A DNA stretch of 64,000 nt, taken from the NCBI GenBank assembly GCA_963682055.1, contig OY821750.1:31856081-31920080 (forward strand), in the 5' to 3' direction. Each line of letters begins with the position of its first letter. Position 1 is the stretch's first letter. Of this stretch, positions 12,391 to 25,131 are shown piece after piece. The notes under the pieces are model-generated. The model was not told where the DNA came from, did not search any database, and saw only the letters and a list, made by a program, of their open reading frames with translations. A program made the translations under genes and the position numbers. The stretch comes from Primula veris (lineage: Eukaryota > Streptophyta > Magnoliopsida > Ericales > Primulaceae).

Positions 12391-13806
12391 ATGGAAAGGT
12401 TTAAACACAATGACTGACTTAACGTGAATACTTCGAAAGCATGTATAAGTCTAGAAGTGACTATAATTAATGACACATGTATAAGTCTAGAAGTGACTAT
12501 AATTAAGAATGACTAAATTTTTGAAAAAAATATGGTTTATTATACAAGGTTACATACTTCATTATTAAAAATTTGGGTTAAAATATGTTCAATGTTACTG
12601 TCTCTTTTTAACTTTTTGCATTTATCGACGATGTTTGATGGTGCTACATTGGTATATATGTATCGGTTCTTAAACGAAAAAAGATACAAATTAAGTCGAA
12701 AGCATGTACATTAACTTAAGAATATTCAGTGACACCACAATAACATTACTAGCTGCTATACAGTATCTTATTAGTGCTCACATAAATGATACTAGCGTAA
12801 GAGCCCAGGCAATGCGTGTCGGTATTGCTTGAATCAGTGTAAGTAATATATGTATTACATTTAATAATTAAAAAAACAACAAACCTTATAGAATCACATT
12901 AAGAGAAAATTGGATTGGATTGAGATCGTTAGTAACATTTTTTTTCCTAAATAGTGTCAAAGAGAATGAATGCAGAATGAGGATGATTACTTTTAAGTTT
13001 TTAACATAAGATACGTGGGGTGCTTATCAAGCAGTTTTAAAAAATTTGAATTTTAAAAAGTCAGGTTTATTTTGTAAATTTATTAATTTGAGAGGTTTTA
13101 TGTAAATATTTGTTTCAAGGCCTCATAAGCCTCTAGACATAAAATATTGGTATAGATATACATCTGGAAAAAACTTACCCACGAATGTAGCGGGTTAAAT
13201 GTACAAATTATTTTTGTTTCGATATTAAAATCATATTTTAATTTAATCCCTAATTGGTGTACCTAATCCGTCACGTCAGCGGATAAAAAATTTAGGTAAG
13301 ATTTTTAAATGGGTATAACAATATTACTCGTTTGCTAATTATGATTATAAATGAAACAATAAAGTGTTGTAGTGATTATGTGGAAATGTGAGAAGGGTTT
13401 TATTTTATGTACTAATCAATTATTCTCATGTTAAACTCCTCTAATTTCTATAGGTCATCGCAAAAGAAATAAGAAGTACATACTTTCTATAATTAATAGG
13501 CGGGTTAGTTTGTACTCTGTAATATCATACTCTTTTCGTCCCACTCTTCGTACCAAATTAAATGTATTGTTTCGAAAATCGTGTTATTTAAGTATTTGAA
13601 ACAATTTCGGTAAAAACTAAAAAAAAAAACATTAAAAAATCAAAATTTTCAAAAAAATAACTAGTTTTTAATTAATATGTGAGGTTTTTTGTATGATTTT
13701 GTTATGTTTAAACTAACAAAAACTTAATTTAAAAAAAATAAAAAAGAGAAAATTTACTAAAAAATGAAAAACGGACACTTATTTTAGTACGTCACAAAAA
13801 GAAATA
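12391..13806. other. Intergenic, no gene seen
   Basis: AT-rich. A direct duplication of about 35 bp (ATGTATAAGTCTAGAAGTGA) occurs at 12441 and 12478. The stretch 13530-13804 starts CTCTTTTCGTCCCA and may be another Stowaway-like relic abutting the next element. No coding region is supported. Confidence 0.45.
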
Positions 13807-14041
13807 CTTCCTCCGTTCCATTTAATTGTCCATTACGAAAATAGGTGCAGTTTTAAACGGCTTATAACTTATATCAAAATTATCGAAATAATTTTTTTTA
13901 AAATCTAATCATAAAATTTAACATTTGAAGTATACAATCTACTTTTGAAAATTTTCATTCCGACATTTTTAATACAAATTATTGACCGGTCAAAATTGAA
14001 CGTAGTTTTTGTAATTAATAATTAAATAGGAATGGAGGGAA
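13807..14041. mobile_element. Stowaway MITE
   Basis: The 235-bp element has ends CTTCCTCCGTTCCATTTAAT and, in complement, TTCCCTCCATTCCTATTTAA, flanked by TA on both sides (13805-13806, 14042-14043). The interior is nearly palindromic. It is the same family as 39167-39389. Confidence 0.8.
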
Positions 14042-15311
14042 TACAAGACATTTATTTCGGAACTGAGTTGGTATAAGTTTGAGTTATAAATAGTTTTTGG
14101 AAGGTGAAAAATACATCTGTCTCGCTAATACTTCAACTTATTACATAATCATATTTGTGTTTTGTACAAAGAAAAATTGCTTATATTTGAAGTTCTTTCT
14201 TTAGTGTAGTCTACTTTTATAGTTAAGGTAGATTCATTATTATTTTATTGAAAATGTGGACTGTTTTTTTTAAACATAGAATCTGTCACTTTATTAAACC
14301 GAAAAGTAAAGTATTCATTTAAACCTTAGCAGCTATTCCAATAAAACCAAAGAAGAGACTTCGATAAAATAAACACGATAGCATTAGTAGAGCCTATTTC
14401 GCTCACTAACGTTATAGAGTCAGACTGTCTCAATCAGACTAATTATCAGACGATTTTTCATGTAATTTTTAGAATTTTTTTTACATACCAATCAAAACAA
14501 AACAAAAAAACTCAAATATAATACTTCCGGAACCCTAGTTGAAAATAGCCTAAAATTAAATATCAATAAAAAATATTTAAATTTTTTAATGATTTTAATA
14601 TATTTTATTTGACTATTCAACAAAATAAAAGTTCAAATATAATACTATAGAACCCTATTTGAGACTACTATAAAGTTAAATATTAATTAAAAATATTAAA
14701 TATATGGCTGAATAACAGACTCTTAAATTTCGGAATGAAAATGAAATTCTAAATTTACATTAAGTACTGTTATGTTACGAGTCTGCCTAAACCTATCTGG
14801 CTAATCCAATATGTAATTAAATGATTGTTTGAATAATTATAACGCTTAGATGTATATATATTTTTAGTCACCAAATTGATGATTAGGTATTAGTGTCACA
14901 GAATTAAAGTATATAACTATTAAGATACAACACATATAGTCTTAATCATAATCTTTTAAGAATTTGAGGGAGTGACTATTTGAAACAGTCACTTTATTTG
15001 ACTATTTATGGAACAAATATATTAACAACCGTTAGATTAAAAAATTGATGGTTAGATAATGTTTTTCAATAATTAATTTATTTTTTTCTATTTTCAACAA
15101 ATTAGAATTTGATAAATTAAAAACAAATTGTACAACACACTAAAAACCAAAATAAAAATATAGAACCCTAGGGAGGTCTGACCTAAACTTAAATATTAAT
15201 CAAATTTTAATTTTTTTAATGCATTTGACACATTTTTATGCTAACGGGTTGTGAACCAGTCATACAGGCTGACTGTTCCCTAGTAATTCCCATTTGAGGA
15301 TTTCATGGGTT
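14042..15311. other. Intergenic, no gene seen
   Basis: AT-rich. Two similar phrases (AGAACCCTAKTTGARA around 14530 and 14650, and again near 15165) suggest an old dispersed repeat with tandem parts. Nothing coding is supported. Confidence 0.4.
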
Positions 15312-15770
15312 TTTTTTGCACTTTTATACATCATGTTGGCTTTTTACGATTTTATACACCATACTACCAGATTATTAATTTAGTACACTATACTATCAAT
15401 TTTCGGTGATTTTATACACTTTCGTATAATAATTTTCGTCTACTCGACTTTCACATATTACACCCATATTTTTTCTTTCATAATATCAGTTGCATATCTT
15501 GATCCATGTAGCCGACTGATATCAAATTTATCATTCTCATTCCATACCTCATATTAATTATATACAAACTCGTTTAAACTTTCAAAATCTAACTCGAACT
15601 TTAGGGCAAATGATGAAATATTTTCTTATCATATATTTTTTTTGACGGAATTTTTAATTTTATTGGACGGAAATGCATAAAATCATCGAAAAATAGTAGT
15701 ATGATGTACTAATTAAATAATTTTGGAGTATGGTGTACAAAATCACACCAAATCAATAGTATGATATCCA
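15312..15770. mobile_element. Foldback MITE with arms of about 110 bp
   Basis: The left arm (about 15312-15432; words ATTTTATACACCATACTA, GGTGATTTTATACACTTTCG) is repeated in inverted orientation at about 15642-15770 (complement ATTTTGTACACCATACTC, GATGATTTTATGCATTTCCG). The 200-bp centre is unique. Target duplications were not resolved, so the superfamily is unknown. Confidence 0.65.
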
Positions 15771-16142
15771 AAAATTGGCTTGAATATTATTACTCTCTGC
15801 ATTTATGAGTCACGTTTATTTTTATCCACATGAAGCCTATTCCTTAGTCAAATTGGCTTGAATATTATTAGTCAATTTTTATTGCCAATATATATATATG
15901 GTTAGCTTGACACTTGTCCACCTATTGCATGTTATATGAGTGTTGATTATTTTTGGTATTTTTACACATTTGTAATAAAACTCGTCAAAACTCTACACCA
16001 ACAATTTGCACATTAATTTCATGGACTAATTATATGTTTTTAGTCCTATTTGATAATGATATGTAACGGGTTCTACTATACGTGCATGTATAAGTACTAG
16101 AATTTTCGAAAATCCAGCTAATCCGTTAATATTCTACCTAGC

Positions 16143-16445
16143 CAAAAACCCGAAAAAATCGAACTGAACCGATAAACGAACCGAAAAAGACCGAAATCGA
16201 AAAACCAAAATTTTTTCGGGTCGGTTTCGGTTTATAATAAAGCTGGACCGAAGAAAACCGAAAAAGCCCGGAAAGGACTGAAAAACCGAAAAATAACCAA
16301 AAAAACCCTGAAAAAATCGAAAAAACCCGAAAGAAACCGGTTCGGTTCGGTCTAAAAAATAAAAAGACCGAAACCGAAAAAAATCGAACTGAAAAATCTG
16401 TTCGGTTTCGGTTTTGCCAAAATCCGAACCGAACTGGATCGAATC
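16143..16445. repeat. CCGAA/TTCGG word repeat block
   Basis: Dense overlapping copies of AAAACCGAAAA, GAACCGA and TTCGGTTTCGG in both orientations, much like 3365-3560. The ends resemble hAT termini (TAGCC at the left, CGCCCTA at the right), but the flanking 8-mers do not match, so the class is unproven. Confidence 0.5.
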
Positions 16446-17342
16446 TCGCCCTACTCCTAAAGATATTACTCCTTCCGTCCTTTTATGGTTCCATATAAAT
16501 TGCTATTTTTCAAGTGTGTTAAGTTTTGAGACATAAATTACTAATATTGTTTTTATAAATAGCATAATTAAAGTTAATGCGGATAATCATTTCCTAAAAA
16601 TTATTGATGTTGTAGCCATGAATAGTAACTATACCAAGTTTTTATATTTATTTCCTTATATGTTGTTTTTTCTTTTGAAATTATATAAAGTGTTACTATG
16701 TAATTATCGATTTGGAAAAACGAACACTTATTTTGGAAGAATCGAATGACACTCGGGGACAAATAATAGAGTACAAAATAATTCAACTATAGCAAGTGAC
16801 AACTAAACCAACTAGAAATTCAATGATTCCTTATTGAATATTCTCGTAACTTGTATACGAATGGTCAGTTATGGCAATAATGCACTTCTCTAAGGATTTC
16901 CTAGCTAACTTAAAACCTAATTTCAGTACTTGCAAGTGTGACAAGTCCCAACATTTGGAATAGAAAAAAGCACCATGAATTATTGGTCGGCCGAATCATT
17001 TACATATAAAATAATGTTTGATTCAATGAGAGTGAAAGTTAAAACATGTCGTAAGTCTGTCACAAATTGATTAAATTGTCACAAATTAACTAAACTGTTA
17101 CAAAACCGTCGCTAATAAGCTCGTAATAAAATATACCGTCACTAATTATGTCGTTATTTGAGTATTTTTTTGTATAAGTTTATTTGCTTGAAACAGGAGA
17201 TAAAATAAGCTCCTTGAGCTTCAAATTTCTACTAATTTTCTCAGAATATCAAACCAAATACTCCTATCACTATTTCAATTTAATCTTATCATCAAGTACA
17301 CTACACAACTTTAAAGTTAAACAAGCAATAGAAAATTAGAAA
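16446..17342. other. Intergenic, no gene seen
   Basis: It contains a one-sided Stowaway-like start (ACTCCTTCCGTCC near 16470) and, at about 17050-17150, a few imperfect repeats of GTCACAAATTRA and CCGTCRCTAAT, typical of transposon subterminal DNA. No coding evidence. Confidence 0.4.
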
Positions 17343-18118
17343 AATGAAATACCGCTTCGGCTGAATTTTGGGCTAGACTCAAGAGGCACGGACCTAGAGC
17401 CCGTAAAAACGTATAATTTCAAAACCCCCGTTTGGCAAAATATTAAATATATATATAAATAATTCATTTAATTTCTCTAATCAATAGTTATATGTGTCCG
17501 AATGGTTGGTTTACTTACTAAAAAGTCTAATCAACCCGTTTTCAAATCTTTGTGGACACAAAATTTTGTTTTTTTTAATTTCATTATAGAATTTAGTACA
17601 TTAATTAACCATTTAATTTTATGTAAATTTTTATGTGGTCTCATATATTAAATAAAACAGGAAACGACCTGATTTGTTAAATAGATAACAGATTTGGTCC
17701 CTTAATTTCTTTTTAAAAAATCATAAAAAATAATAGCATAATTTTAGGTCGAACGTGAAATTTGTAAAAAAATTGCTTCTTATCATTTATTTTTTTTGTT
17801 AGATGTGCTCAAATTATTGCATTTAATATTTTCTAGCTTAATAGTTTACCATTGTATCTTATATGTTTTATTTAAATACCTTCTTTTTGTTTACGAAGAA
17901 AAAAATCATTATTTTTAAGGTGACCTAAAATAAGTTATGCAGTCGACATATGGTGATTTTGATTTTTGATTTATGCATATATGCCACATTATGACAAATC
18001 AACTGTCTTTCAACTACTGCTATTTTATCTTATTGACCATTAGGTTTATAGTCTTTGTTCTAAGTTAGTTACAAGTGTTCGATCAAACTATATACAACCA
18101 TAATGTTGGAATGTAACA
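17343..18118. repeat. Direct repeat R, copy 1
   Basis: About 775 bp that recurs at 18522-19322 with high identity (shared words include AACGTATAATTTCAAA, TATGTGTCCGAATGG and GCATATATGCCACATT). Copy 1 lacks about 36 bp present in copy 2 near 19105. The unit has no recognised coding content. It abuts the LRR-kinase fragment at 18119. Confidence 0.85.
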
Positions 18119-18511
18119 TGACACACACGTAACACGCACGCGGCATTTTTATCATGGTTTCACTATGGGTGGGATATTTTCCCAAAAAATCGTCGAACCA
18201 AGAACCAAACCGTTCAGGTTCCAACTACGTTTGCGTTCTTCGTTATTTAGAATTGCTAAGTTGGGTATAGAAGCTTAAGCCAAACTTGTACTAAGCCAAT
18301 GCGGATTTTAACCACTATACAGATTCTGAAATGGCTTCTTAAAACCAAAAGTCAAGAACTAATAAATAAAACCTTTAAGAAACGAACACCAAATATAAAA
18401 ATAAATAAAGATTCCTCAAGAAACTGGTTCAAGATCCTTAAGGAGCCCGACTACTTGTTGCTTACTTGGCCTCTTTAACGGAATATCAGCGGTGCAAAGG
18501 TACCCGATTTT
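18119..18511 (-). pseudogene. 3' fragment of the LRR receptor kinase gene
   Basis: These 393 bp match 22276-22668 end to end without gaps; I count about seven differences, or roughly 98% identity. The piece covers the 3' flank, the stop codon and the last 32 codons of the kinase ([15 protein letters not shown]...DLEPVS, with Met changed to Lys after RPS). It has no start codon or kinase core and cannot give a protein. It sits exactly between the two R repeats and about 4 kb from its source in the same orientation, which points to a recent local duplicative event. Confidence 0.92.
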
Positions 18512-18521
18512 GGGTCGGATT

Positions 18522-19322
18522 AATGAAATATCATGAGGGCCGGATTTTGGGTTAGGTTCAAGAGTCACGGACCTAAATTTCCTAAAAACGTATAATTTCA
18601 AAGCCCCTGTTTGGCAAAATATTAAATATATATATAATTCATTTGATTTCTCTAATCAATAGTTATATGTGTCCGAATGGTTGGTTTACTTACTAAAAAG
18701 TCTAATCAACCCGTTTTCAAATCTTTGTGGATACAAATTTTTGTTTTTTTTTATTTCATTATAGAATTTAGTACATTAATTAACCATTTAATTTTATGTA
18801 AGTTTCTATGTGGTCTCATATATTAAATAAAACAGGAAATGACCTGATTTGTTAAATAGATAACAGATTTGGTCTCTTAATTTCTTTTTAAAAAATCGTA
18901 AAAAATAATAGTATAATTTTAGGTCGAATGTGAAATTTGTAAAAAAATTGTTTTGTATCATTGATTTTTTTTGTTAAATGTGCTAAAAAATTATTGCATT
19001 TAATATTTTCGACCTTACAAGTTTACCATTGTATCTTATATGTTTTATTTAAATATCTTCTTTTTGTTTACGTAAAAAAAAATCATCATTTTTAAGGTGG
19101 CCGAAGGCCTCGAAAACTCTGAACCGCCAATCAAATAAGTTAGGCAGTCGACATATGGTGATTTTGATTTTTGATTTCTGCATATATGCCACATTATGAC
19201 AAATCAACTGTCTTTCAACTACTACTATTTTATCTTATTGACCATTAGGTTTTAAGTTTTTGTTCTAAGTTAGTTACAAGTGTTCGATCAAACTATACAA
19301 CCATAATATGTTGGAATGAAAC
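18522..19322. repeat. Direct repeat R, copy 2
   Basis: Second copy of the unit at 17343-18118. It holds an extra segment (GGCCGAAGGCCTCGAAAACT) near 19101-19130. After GGAATGAAAC the two copies part, which marks the right edge of the homology. Confidence 0.85.
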
Positions 19323-22275
19323 GTGTTTGCCTTGTGGCAGCTCAACTAATAATAATTGCATCTTTTAACATATACTATCTAACTTAAATTCCATCATAAT
19401 GTGTATGTAGATGAGCATGTGGGTGACAAATTTGGAAATTGCATATTTCTATTTAATATTTGAAAGTTGTGGTCGAGAAAATATCGACACATTCAACTGT
19501 TAAGTGAGATAACACATAAATAAGTTTTGAAATGTAACAATTTTGTCCTACATTACAGTGTTAACCATCACCAATCTGTATTTATGTGACATAAACTTGT
19601 AATTTGGGCATAAGTTGTATCAGATGATAGAGTTTCAACAACCTAGCTTCTAACTCAAAATACTTGTAATCTAGGCATAAGCCTGTTTTTCTGCTTGTAA
19701 CTTTGCCAAATTTTCAATTAAATAAAATTATTTTTCAAAACATACTTTGTAAATGCCACTTTAGACGGTTTAACCTTTAACCATTTAAACCAAGTCCTAA
19801 TTTGGAAAGGTAAAAGCTTTTGGCTTCAAACACATTGCAAACTTATCAACTAATTAAAAAGAAGCAAAAATGAAAAAAAGAGCCTTATAATTTGGAGTAG
19901 CTGCTACTACAAACCGTATTACCAATGGCCACACATGGTGCGCTGCTACTTTCATTTATTATTATATACCCCACCCCATCTATACGACTTTCGCAAATTC
20001 TATACTGATTACGAAATACTATGATTTGGTTCATCTTACTTTCGTTTACTATAAATTTAAGAGTGGTCTGAAGCTTTAAAGTCTTTACAATGTTAGCTTT
20101 AGTAATATAACTACACTGGTTTTGGCCATTCTTGGGAAAAAATCACAACAATTTTGTTCATTTTCATACTAAGTAGTTCTATGATTTCCTGAAAATTAGG
20201 CCATATCCACTTCAATAATAAATGAGAAATTTGATGAGTTGCAATAAGAAATAAGTTCTCAGGAGTTGAAGATTTAAATTTTTAACATTCATGCATAAGT
20301 TACAGTTCCAGGTTCCACCACTGGCCTCAAATCCGTTACCGCTAATATAACATTACATATATTTATCATGTAACCTACTCCTCGATAAGTGTCTATAAGT
20401 TTGTAATCTCCATTCTCCCTAGGTCTCTCACACCTATCATAATGAGAACCAAAACCCGCTGCAAATACGTTAATATAAAGTATAAACTAGTCTCAGAATC
20501 AGAGAGTAGGAAAAAAAAAACTATAAACTGCAAAATACAGTTATAAAATTTCACCACAGACACACCTAGCTCTAGCACTAAGCATCTATAAAATTTAATG
20601 ATTGGCGTCTAATGCTAATATTTACTTTAACTAAGTCAAGCAAGATAATATGGATGAAAGACACCAGTTTGTCAACAACCAAAAACCAACTAAACATTTA
20701 TCAATGAAACTATGGTATGATGAAAGATCTGTTAAGCAATAAACTTCTCGACGAACCAAGTAAATCATATCAGTTACATAAGCATAAAGCTATCAAATAG
20801 TCAGTCCCACAGTCACGATGACCACCCTGAAGACATCAGGTTAGTCGACATGGCTAAAAAAAATGGATTTAGTTACCAAGAAAGTTTTGTTCTGCATCAC
20901 AGTTGAAAGTGGAACCATCATTGTCTCTGGTGCTTTCTATAACCGCCACTTTTTGCCTTTTAATCCTACAATTTATGAAAGCAAACGGTAATTCTCAGTA
21001 CCGGAAAGTTATTACTAAAGTATGATAGGTTGAGCAAGTTGGTTGGTTTAAGTGGCTAAGACCCTATACCATGCTCACCCCCGGGGTTAGAGTTAGGACA
21101 CCTAAAAAGTGAGTTACCATCAAAGTGAGAGTTACAGCAACTATGCAACAAGATTTCATGGTTCTCATGCACACACCTTTCAGCCCAGAGGCCATTTGTT
21201 CAAGATGGCACGATTTACACAAGAAATTTGAGCTCGGACACAACAATGAGATTTATTCTGCTACTATTTACAGCTTTTATAGCAACAGTACACTTTATCT
21301 AAAAGGGACACCAAGTACAGTAAAGAGAACCAAAAGAATTAAGGAATATCAGCTTGAATTACAGATTCCACCCTAAACAAGATGTTGGAAAGAAATACAC
21401 GAGGACAATAAGATTAAGAGAGAGGTTTATCATGCCCAAAGGTAAATGCTTGTTAATACTAGCCTCTATTTGGCCAGTTATCTCACCCTTCTGACCTCGA
21501 CAGCGACATCCTTCAGCAGTTTGCACTTTGCAGTGGTGCAACATGAGGAAATTCATGATAATCCAGTGGTGCAAGATTTCGGATCCTGCAACGAGCTGGA
21601 TACTATTTTCCAGAATTTTCAGAACAAACATAGTTAGCGGTATCTCTATGAAAACCTTTTTCAATACAATGAATTCAAACTAGCTGATTTCGGGAACAAA
21701 TATTTTTATTACTATGTTTTATTTTCAAGATGCAAGTGCCCATGGATTATGCAACATTTGAACTACTTTTTTTCACTCTTTTTCTCCCGTTTAAAGATTC
21801 AATGTCGAATTTATTTGCTTAACTTTATAAAGAATGTTCCTTCTTGCTAAAATAAGATATACAAAATATATATTATCATGGGTAATTAAGGCTTAAAGAG
21901 AGAGCACAAAATTGCCCCTTATCGCAACACCTATACTCATCCAATGCCTTTTAATTAGTAGTTGAAGTATTTTGATTTGAATTTAGCTAATTTGGTTGTA
22001 AAAAGCTGGGTTTGGTCCCATGGTTTCATATGGAATGAAGAAGTTTGTTTGCTTAAAAAAAATACTCCTCCAATGCATTGTTATATCTCGAAAACACCTC
22101 ATTATTTCCAAATTAATACTTCTTGATTACGCATGATTATGACTCTGTATTCTTTTTCAGAAGTTATTAGTCAACATTTAGAGATGTTAAGTTTGTACAT
22201 TGAACCATCATAATGTTTTTGATAAAGTGACAAAAAAAATTATGTGCAAGAAGTGAAATTTAGCTGATAAGCACT
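19323..22275. other. Intergenic, with possible gene relics
   Basis: No intact gene is supported. A tRNA-SINE-like phrase lies near 21045-21100 (AAGTGGCTAAGACCC and CCCCGGGGTTAGAG), weak. Possible exon relics on the minus strand at 20869-21620 are listed separately. Confidence 0.4.
20869..21620 (-). pseudogene. Possible exon relics of an unidentified gene
   Basis: On the minus strand three short blocks look like exons after an AG: about 21596-21495 (reads NLAPLDYHEFPHVAPLQSAN, then a TGA), about 21230-21160 (SHCCVRAQISCVNRAILNKW, then a TGA) and 20965-20869 (KRQKVAVIESTRDNDGSTFN ... NFLGN stop). The amino-acid composition is protein-like, unlike the surrounding AT-rich DNA, but two blocks hit stops and no family was recognised. 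It could be a decayed gene, a retrocopy or chance. Confidence 0.22.
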
Positions 22276-22572
22276 TGACACACACGTAACACGCACGCGG
22301 CATTTTTATCATGGTTTCACTACGGGTGGGATATTTTCCCAAAAAATCGTCGAACCAAGAACCAAACCGTTCAGGTTCCAACTACGTTTGCTTTCTTCGT
22401 TATTTAGAATTGCTAAGTTGGGTATAGAAGCTTAAACCAAACTTGTACTAAGCCAATGCGGATTTTAACCACTATACAGATTCTGAAATGGCCTCTTAAA
22501 ACCAAAAGTCAAGAACTAATAAATAAAACCTTTAAGAAACGAACACCAAATATAAAAATAAATAAAGATTCC

Positions 22573-25131
22573 TCAAGAAACTGGTTCGAGATCCTTAAGG
22601 AGCCCGACTACTTGTTGCATACTTGGCCTCTTTAACGGAATATCAGCGGTGCAAAGATACCCGATTTTCAAAGCTTCCACCATTTGTTTTTCGAAACCAA
22701 TTTCATAAATTTTTGAATCAATAGCTTTAGAAGCTTGGTTCTTTTTTACTAGCCCTCTCACCCAAGTGACCAAGTTTGCATCTGTTTCATCTGGATACTC
22801 GTCTTCAATCGCCCTTTTACCAGTTAAAAGCTCAAATAAGATAACGCCAAATCCATAAATATCAGATTTTGGTGTTTGTATCATTTCGGGTTGAAAATAC
22901 TCGGGTGGCATATAGCCGGATAATCCTGAAACAAGCTCATTGTCAATTGTGTAACCAAATATTCTGGCTAGTCCAAAATCAGATAACCTAGTTTCGAAAT
23001 CGCAATCAAGATAAATGCTACTAGCTTTAACATCTCGATGAATAATCGGGGGAGAACAACCGTGGTGAAGAAACGCTAAGGCACGAGCGGTGCCTAGAGC
23101 AATCTTATGCCTAAATTGCCAACTATTGATCAAATTATCTTCGTTAAGGACATTTCGTATACCATTATTCGAATTAGTATCGTCTATTTCCCACGTATCC
23201 GTGCTCCAATCTTCCGGTTTTTGAACTCCTAAAGGCAAATCATGTAACAAATTTTGCAGGTTCCCATTTTCCATATACTCGAAAATCGCAATTCTTTGCT
23301 CACCCGCTAAGCAATAGCCCGTTAAAGGTACTAGATTTGGGTGTTTAATTGTACCAAGGTGTTCAAACTCTTGTCTAGCTTCTTGATCGGTCATGGTAGA
23401 ACCGTGGACTAAAACTTTGAGAGCTACTTGAATATTACCTGGTAAAAAACCTCGATAAACGGGTCCAAATCTACCCTCAGCCAATAAAGTATCCCTATCG
23501 AAATGTGACGTGGCAGATAAAAGGTCTGTGAATGTGAAATTTAACAAGGGTTTTTCGAAAATTATAACTGGAACAGAATTTGCTTGCTTAATATCGGCTA
23601 CCCAAGTAGTAGAATCGGTTTGGAACGAAAACGGACCCGATATATTTCCTTCGGGCATTGAAGGATTTTTTTCTACGACCCACAGTTTTCTTTTTCTTCG
23701 ACAACCAAATGCTAAGAGCATCAATCCGATGATCAAACAAGTTAATGAGATAGCCAAAGCTAACACCAACTTAAACCCATGACGATGTGCCGATTTTCTT
23801 CTGAAAAGAACAGGATTTGCAGCGATTGGGCAGTTATTTACAGAACCAATGAAAGAGGTTTCGAGTATTTTCGTGGAAATTTCTGAACCACAAAAGGATA
23901 GGTTGTTATAAGAAAAATTGAGCCTTTCCATATATCGGAGTTTTTGCAAGACCATTAAGGGTACACTTCCACTTAAATTGTTGTAGGAAAGATCGAGAAC
24001 TTTGAGATTTTGGGTAACAAAATTAGGAATTCGACCACTAAGGTGGTTCTTCGAAATATCAAGGGTTTTTAAACTATCCAATAGCGAAATGTTGTTGGGG
24101 ATGTGACCAAAAATATTTGTTTGAGACAAATTAAGATACTCTAACATGAAAAGCCTATTAATTTCTGGGAATTTTTGTTTCGAGAATCGATTATTCGCCA
24201 AACTAAGGTGCGTTAGGCTATGGGCATCATTTAGATTACTAAAAATCTCCCCACTAAGTTTATTTTCAGATAAGTCTAAGTACACCAAATCGAAATTCAC
24301 TTGAGAAATGTGACCTTGAAATTGGTTTTTGCTCAAATCAATCACTTGTAATGGATTCTGAAAAAGACCAACCACGGAACTTTGAAATTGATTCTGAGAA
24401 ATGTTTAAATAAGTTAACGATACCAACCCCGAAATATCCGAAGCTCGACCATGAACTTTGTTCTCGGCTAAATTCAAATACTTGAGCTTAGGAAATGCAA
24501 CCCCAAATCCGTCTGGAAGAATCCCATTCAACTGATTCGATGAAAAATCAATGTGAACCAAAGATTGGCAGTTCAAAAGCCCTAGAGGAATGTTCGAGTT
24601 GAACTGATTTCGATCAAGTTTAAGCACTTTGAGACTATTAAGAGAACCGAAAGTTTCCAGAATACTACCAGAAAAGTTGTTTTGGGAAAGGTCTAAAGTT
24701 TCAAGGTTACCAAAATTACCTATATTGCTTGGAAGACTATTAGAGATTTTGTTAAGTGATAGATTTAGAAGCTTGAGAGAACCTAAGCTCCAAAAATCTG
24801 AGGGTAAACTAGTGATTTTGTTCTCACTTAGATCCAAATACTCAAGGTTTTTGAGCTTACCAATAGTGTTATCTGGTATGGAACCAGATAAGCCTAGATT
24901 AGAAGCCACAAATTTGACTACATTTTCACTATCTTGCTCACAAAACACACCTTTCCAAGAACAAACATGGGTTGAGAAATTGTATCCTTGAGATGATTTT
25001 AGTCCCATTTTATGAAAAAAATCAGATATGAAGTACTCATCTGTATTAAGTTCTTGAGAAATCACAGAGTTGGATACTAAAGCTACTAAAATGAAGGAGC
25101 TAAAAAGGGTAATTATAATGCCCATTTGCAA
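22573..25131 (-). CDS. LRR receptor-like Ser/Thr kinase, At2g24230/At5g58150 type
   Basis: A single uninterrupted 852-aa frame, as expected for this intronless subfamily. Residues 1-26 form a signal peptide ([20 protein letters not shown]). An N-terminal cap with Cys pairs around CSWKGVFC precedes leucine-rich repeats over about residues 75-430. A transmembrane helix lies at about 455-475 ([20 protein letters not shown]), followed by a basic stop-transfer run. The kinase domain spans about 530-845, with a glycine loop ([11 protein letters not shown]), Lys in [15 protein letters not shown] with the catalytic Asp near 699, and DFGLAR near 717, so activity looks possible. The protein should sit in the plasma membrane and sense an extracellular ligand; the ligand is unknown to me. 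A 393-bp duplicate of its 3' end lies at 18119-18511. Confidence 0.95.
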   Translation of the reverse strand: MQMGIIITLFSSFILVALVSNSVISQELNTDEYFISDFFHKMGLKSSQGYNFSTHVCSWKGVFCEQDSENVVKFVASNLGLSGSIPDNTIGKLKNLEYLDLSENKITSLPSDFWSLGSLKLLNLSLNKISNSLPSNIGNFGNLETLDLSQNNFSGSILETFGSLNSLKVLKLDRNQFNSNIPLGLLNCQSLVHIDFSSNQLNGILPDGFGVAFPKLKYLNLAENKVHGRASDISGLVSLTYLNISQNQFQSSVVGLFQNPLQVIDLSKNQFQGHISQVNFDLVYLDLSENKLSGEIFSNLNDAHSLTHLSLANNRFSKQKFPEINRLFMLEYLNLSQTNIFGHIPNNISLLDSLKTLDISKNHLSGRIPNFVTQNLKVLDLSYNNLSGSVPLMVLQKLRYMERLNFSYNNLSFCGSEISTKILETSFIGSVNNCPIAANPVLFRRKSAHRHGFKLVLALAISLTCLIIGLMLLAFGCRRKRKLWVVEKNPSMPEGNISGPFSFQTDSTTWVADIKQANSVPVIIFEKPLLNFTFTDLLSATSHFDRDTLLAEGRFGPVYRGFLPGNIQVALKVLVHGSTMTDQEARQEFEHLGTIKHPNLVPLTGYCLAGEQRIAIFEYMENGNLQNLLHDLPLGVQKPEDWSTDTWEIDDTNSNNGIRNVLNEDNLINSWQFRHKIALGTARALAFLHHGCSPPIIHRDVKASSIYLDCDFETRLSDFGLARIFGYTIDNELVSGLSGYMPPEYFQPEMIQTPKSDIYGFGVILFELLTGKRAIEDEYPDETDANLVTWVRGLVKKNQASKAIDSKIYEIGFEKQMVEALKIGYLCTADIPLKRPSMQQVVGLLKDLEPVS

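Noticed and set aside
18416..18601. A separate small kinase-like gene
   Set aside because: It is a gap-free copy of only the last 32 codons and 3' flank of the LRR kinase, joined to unrelated repeat DNA.
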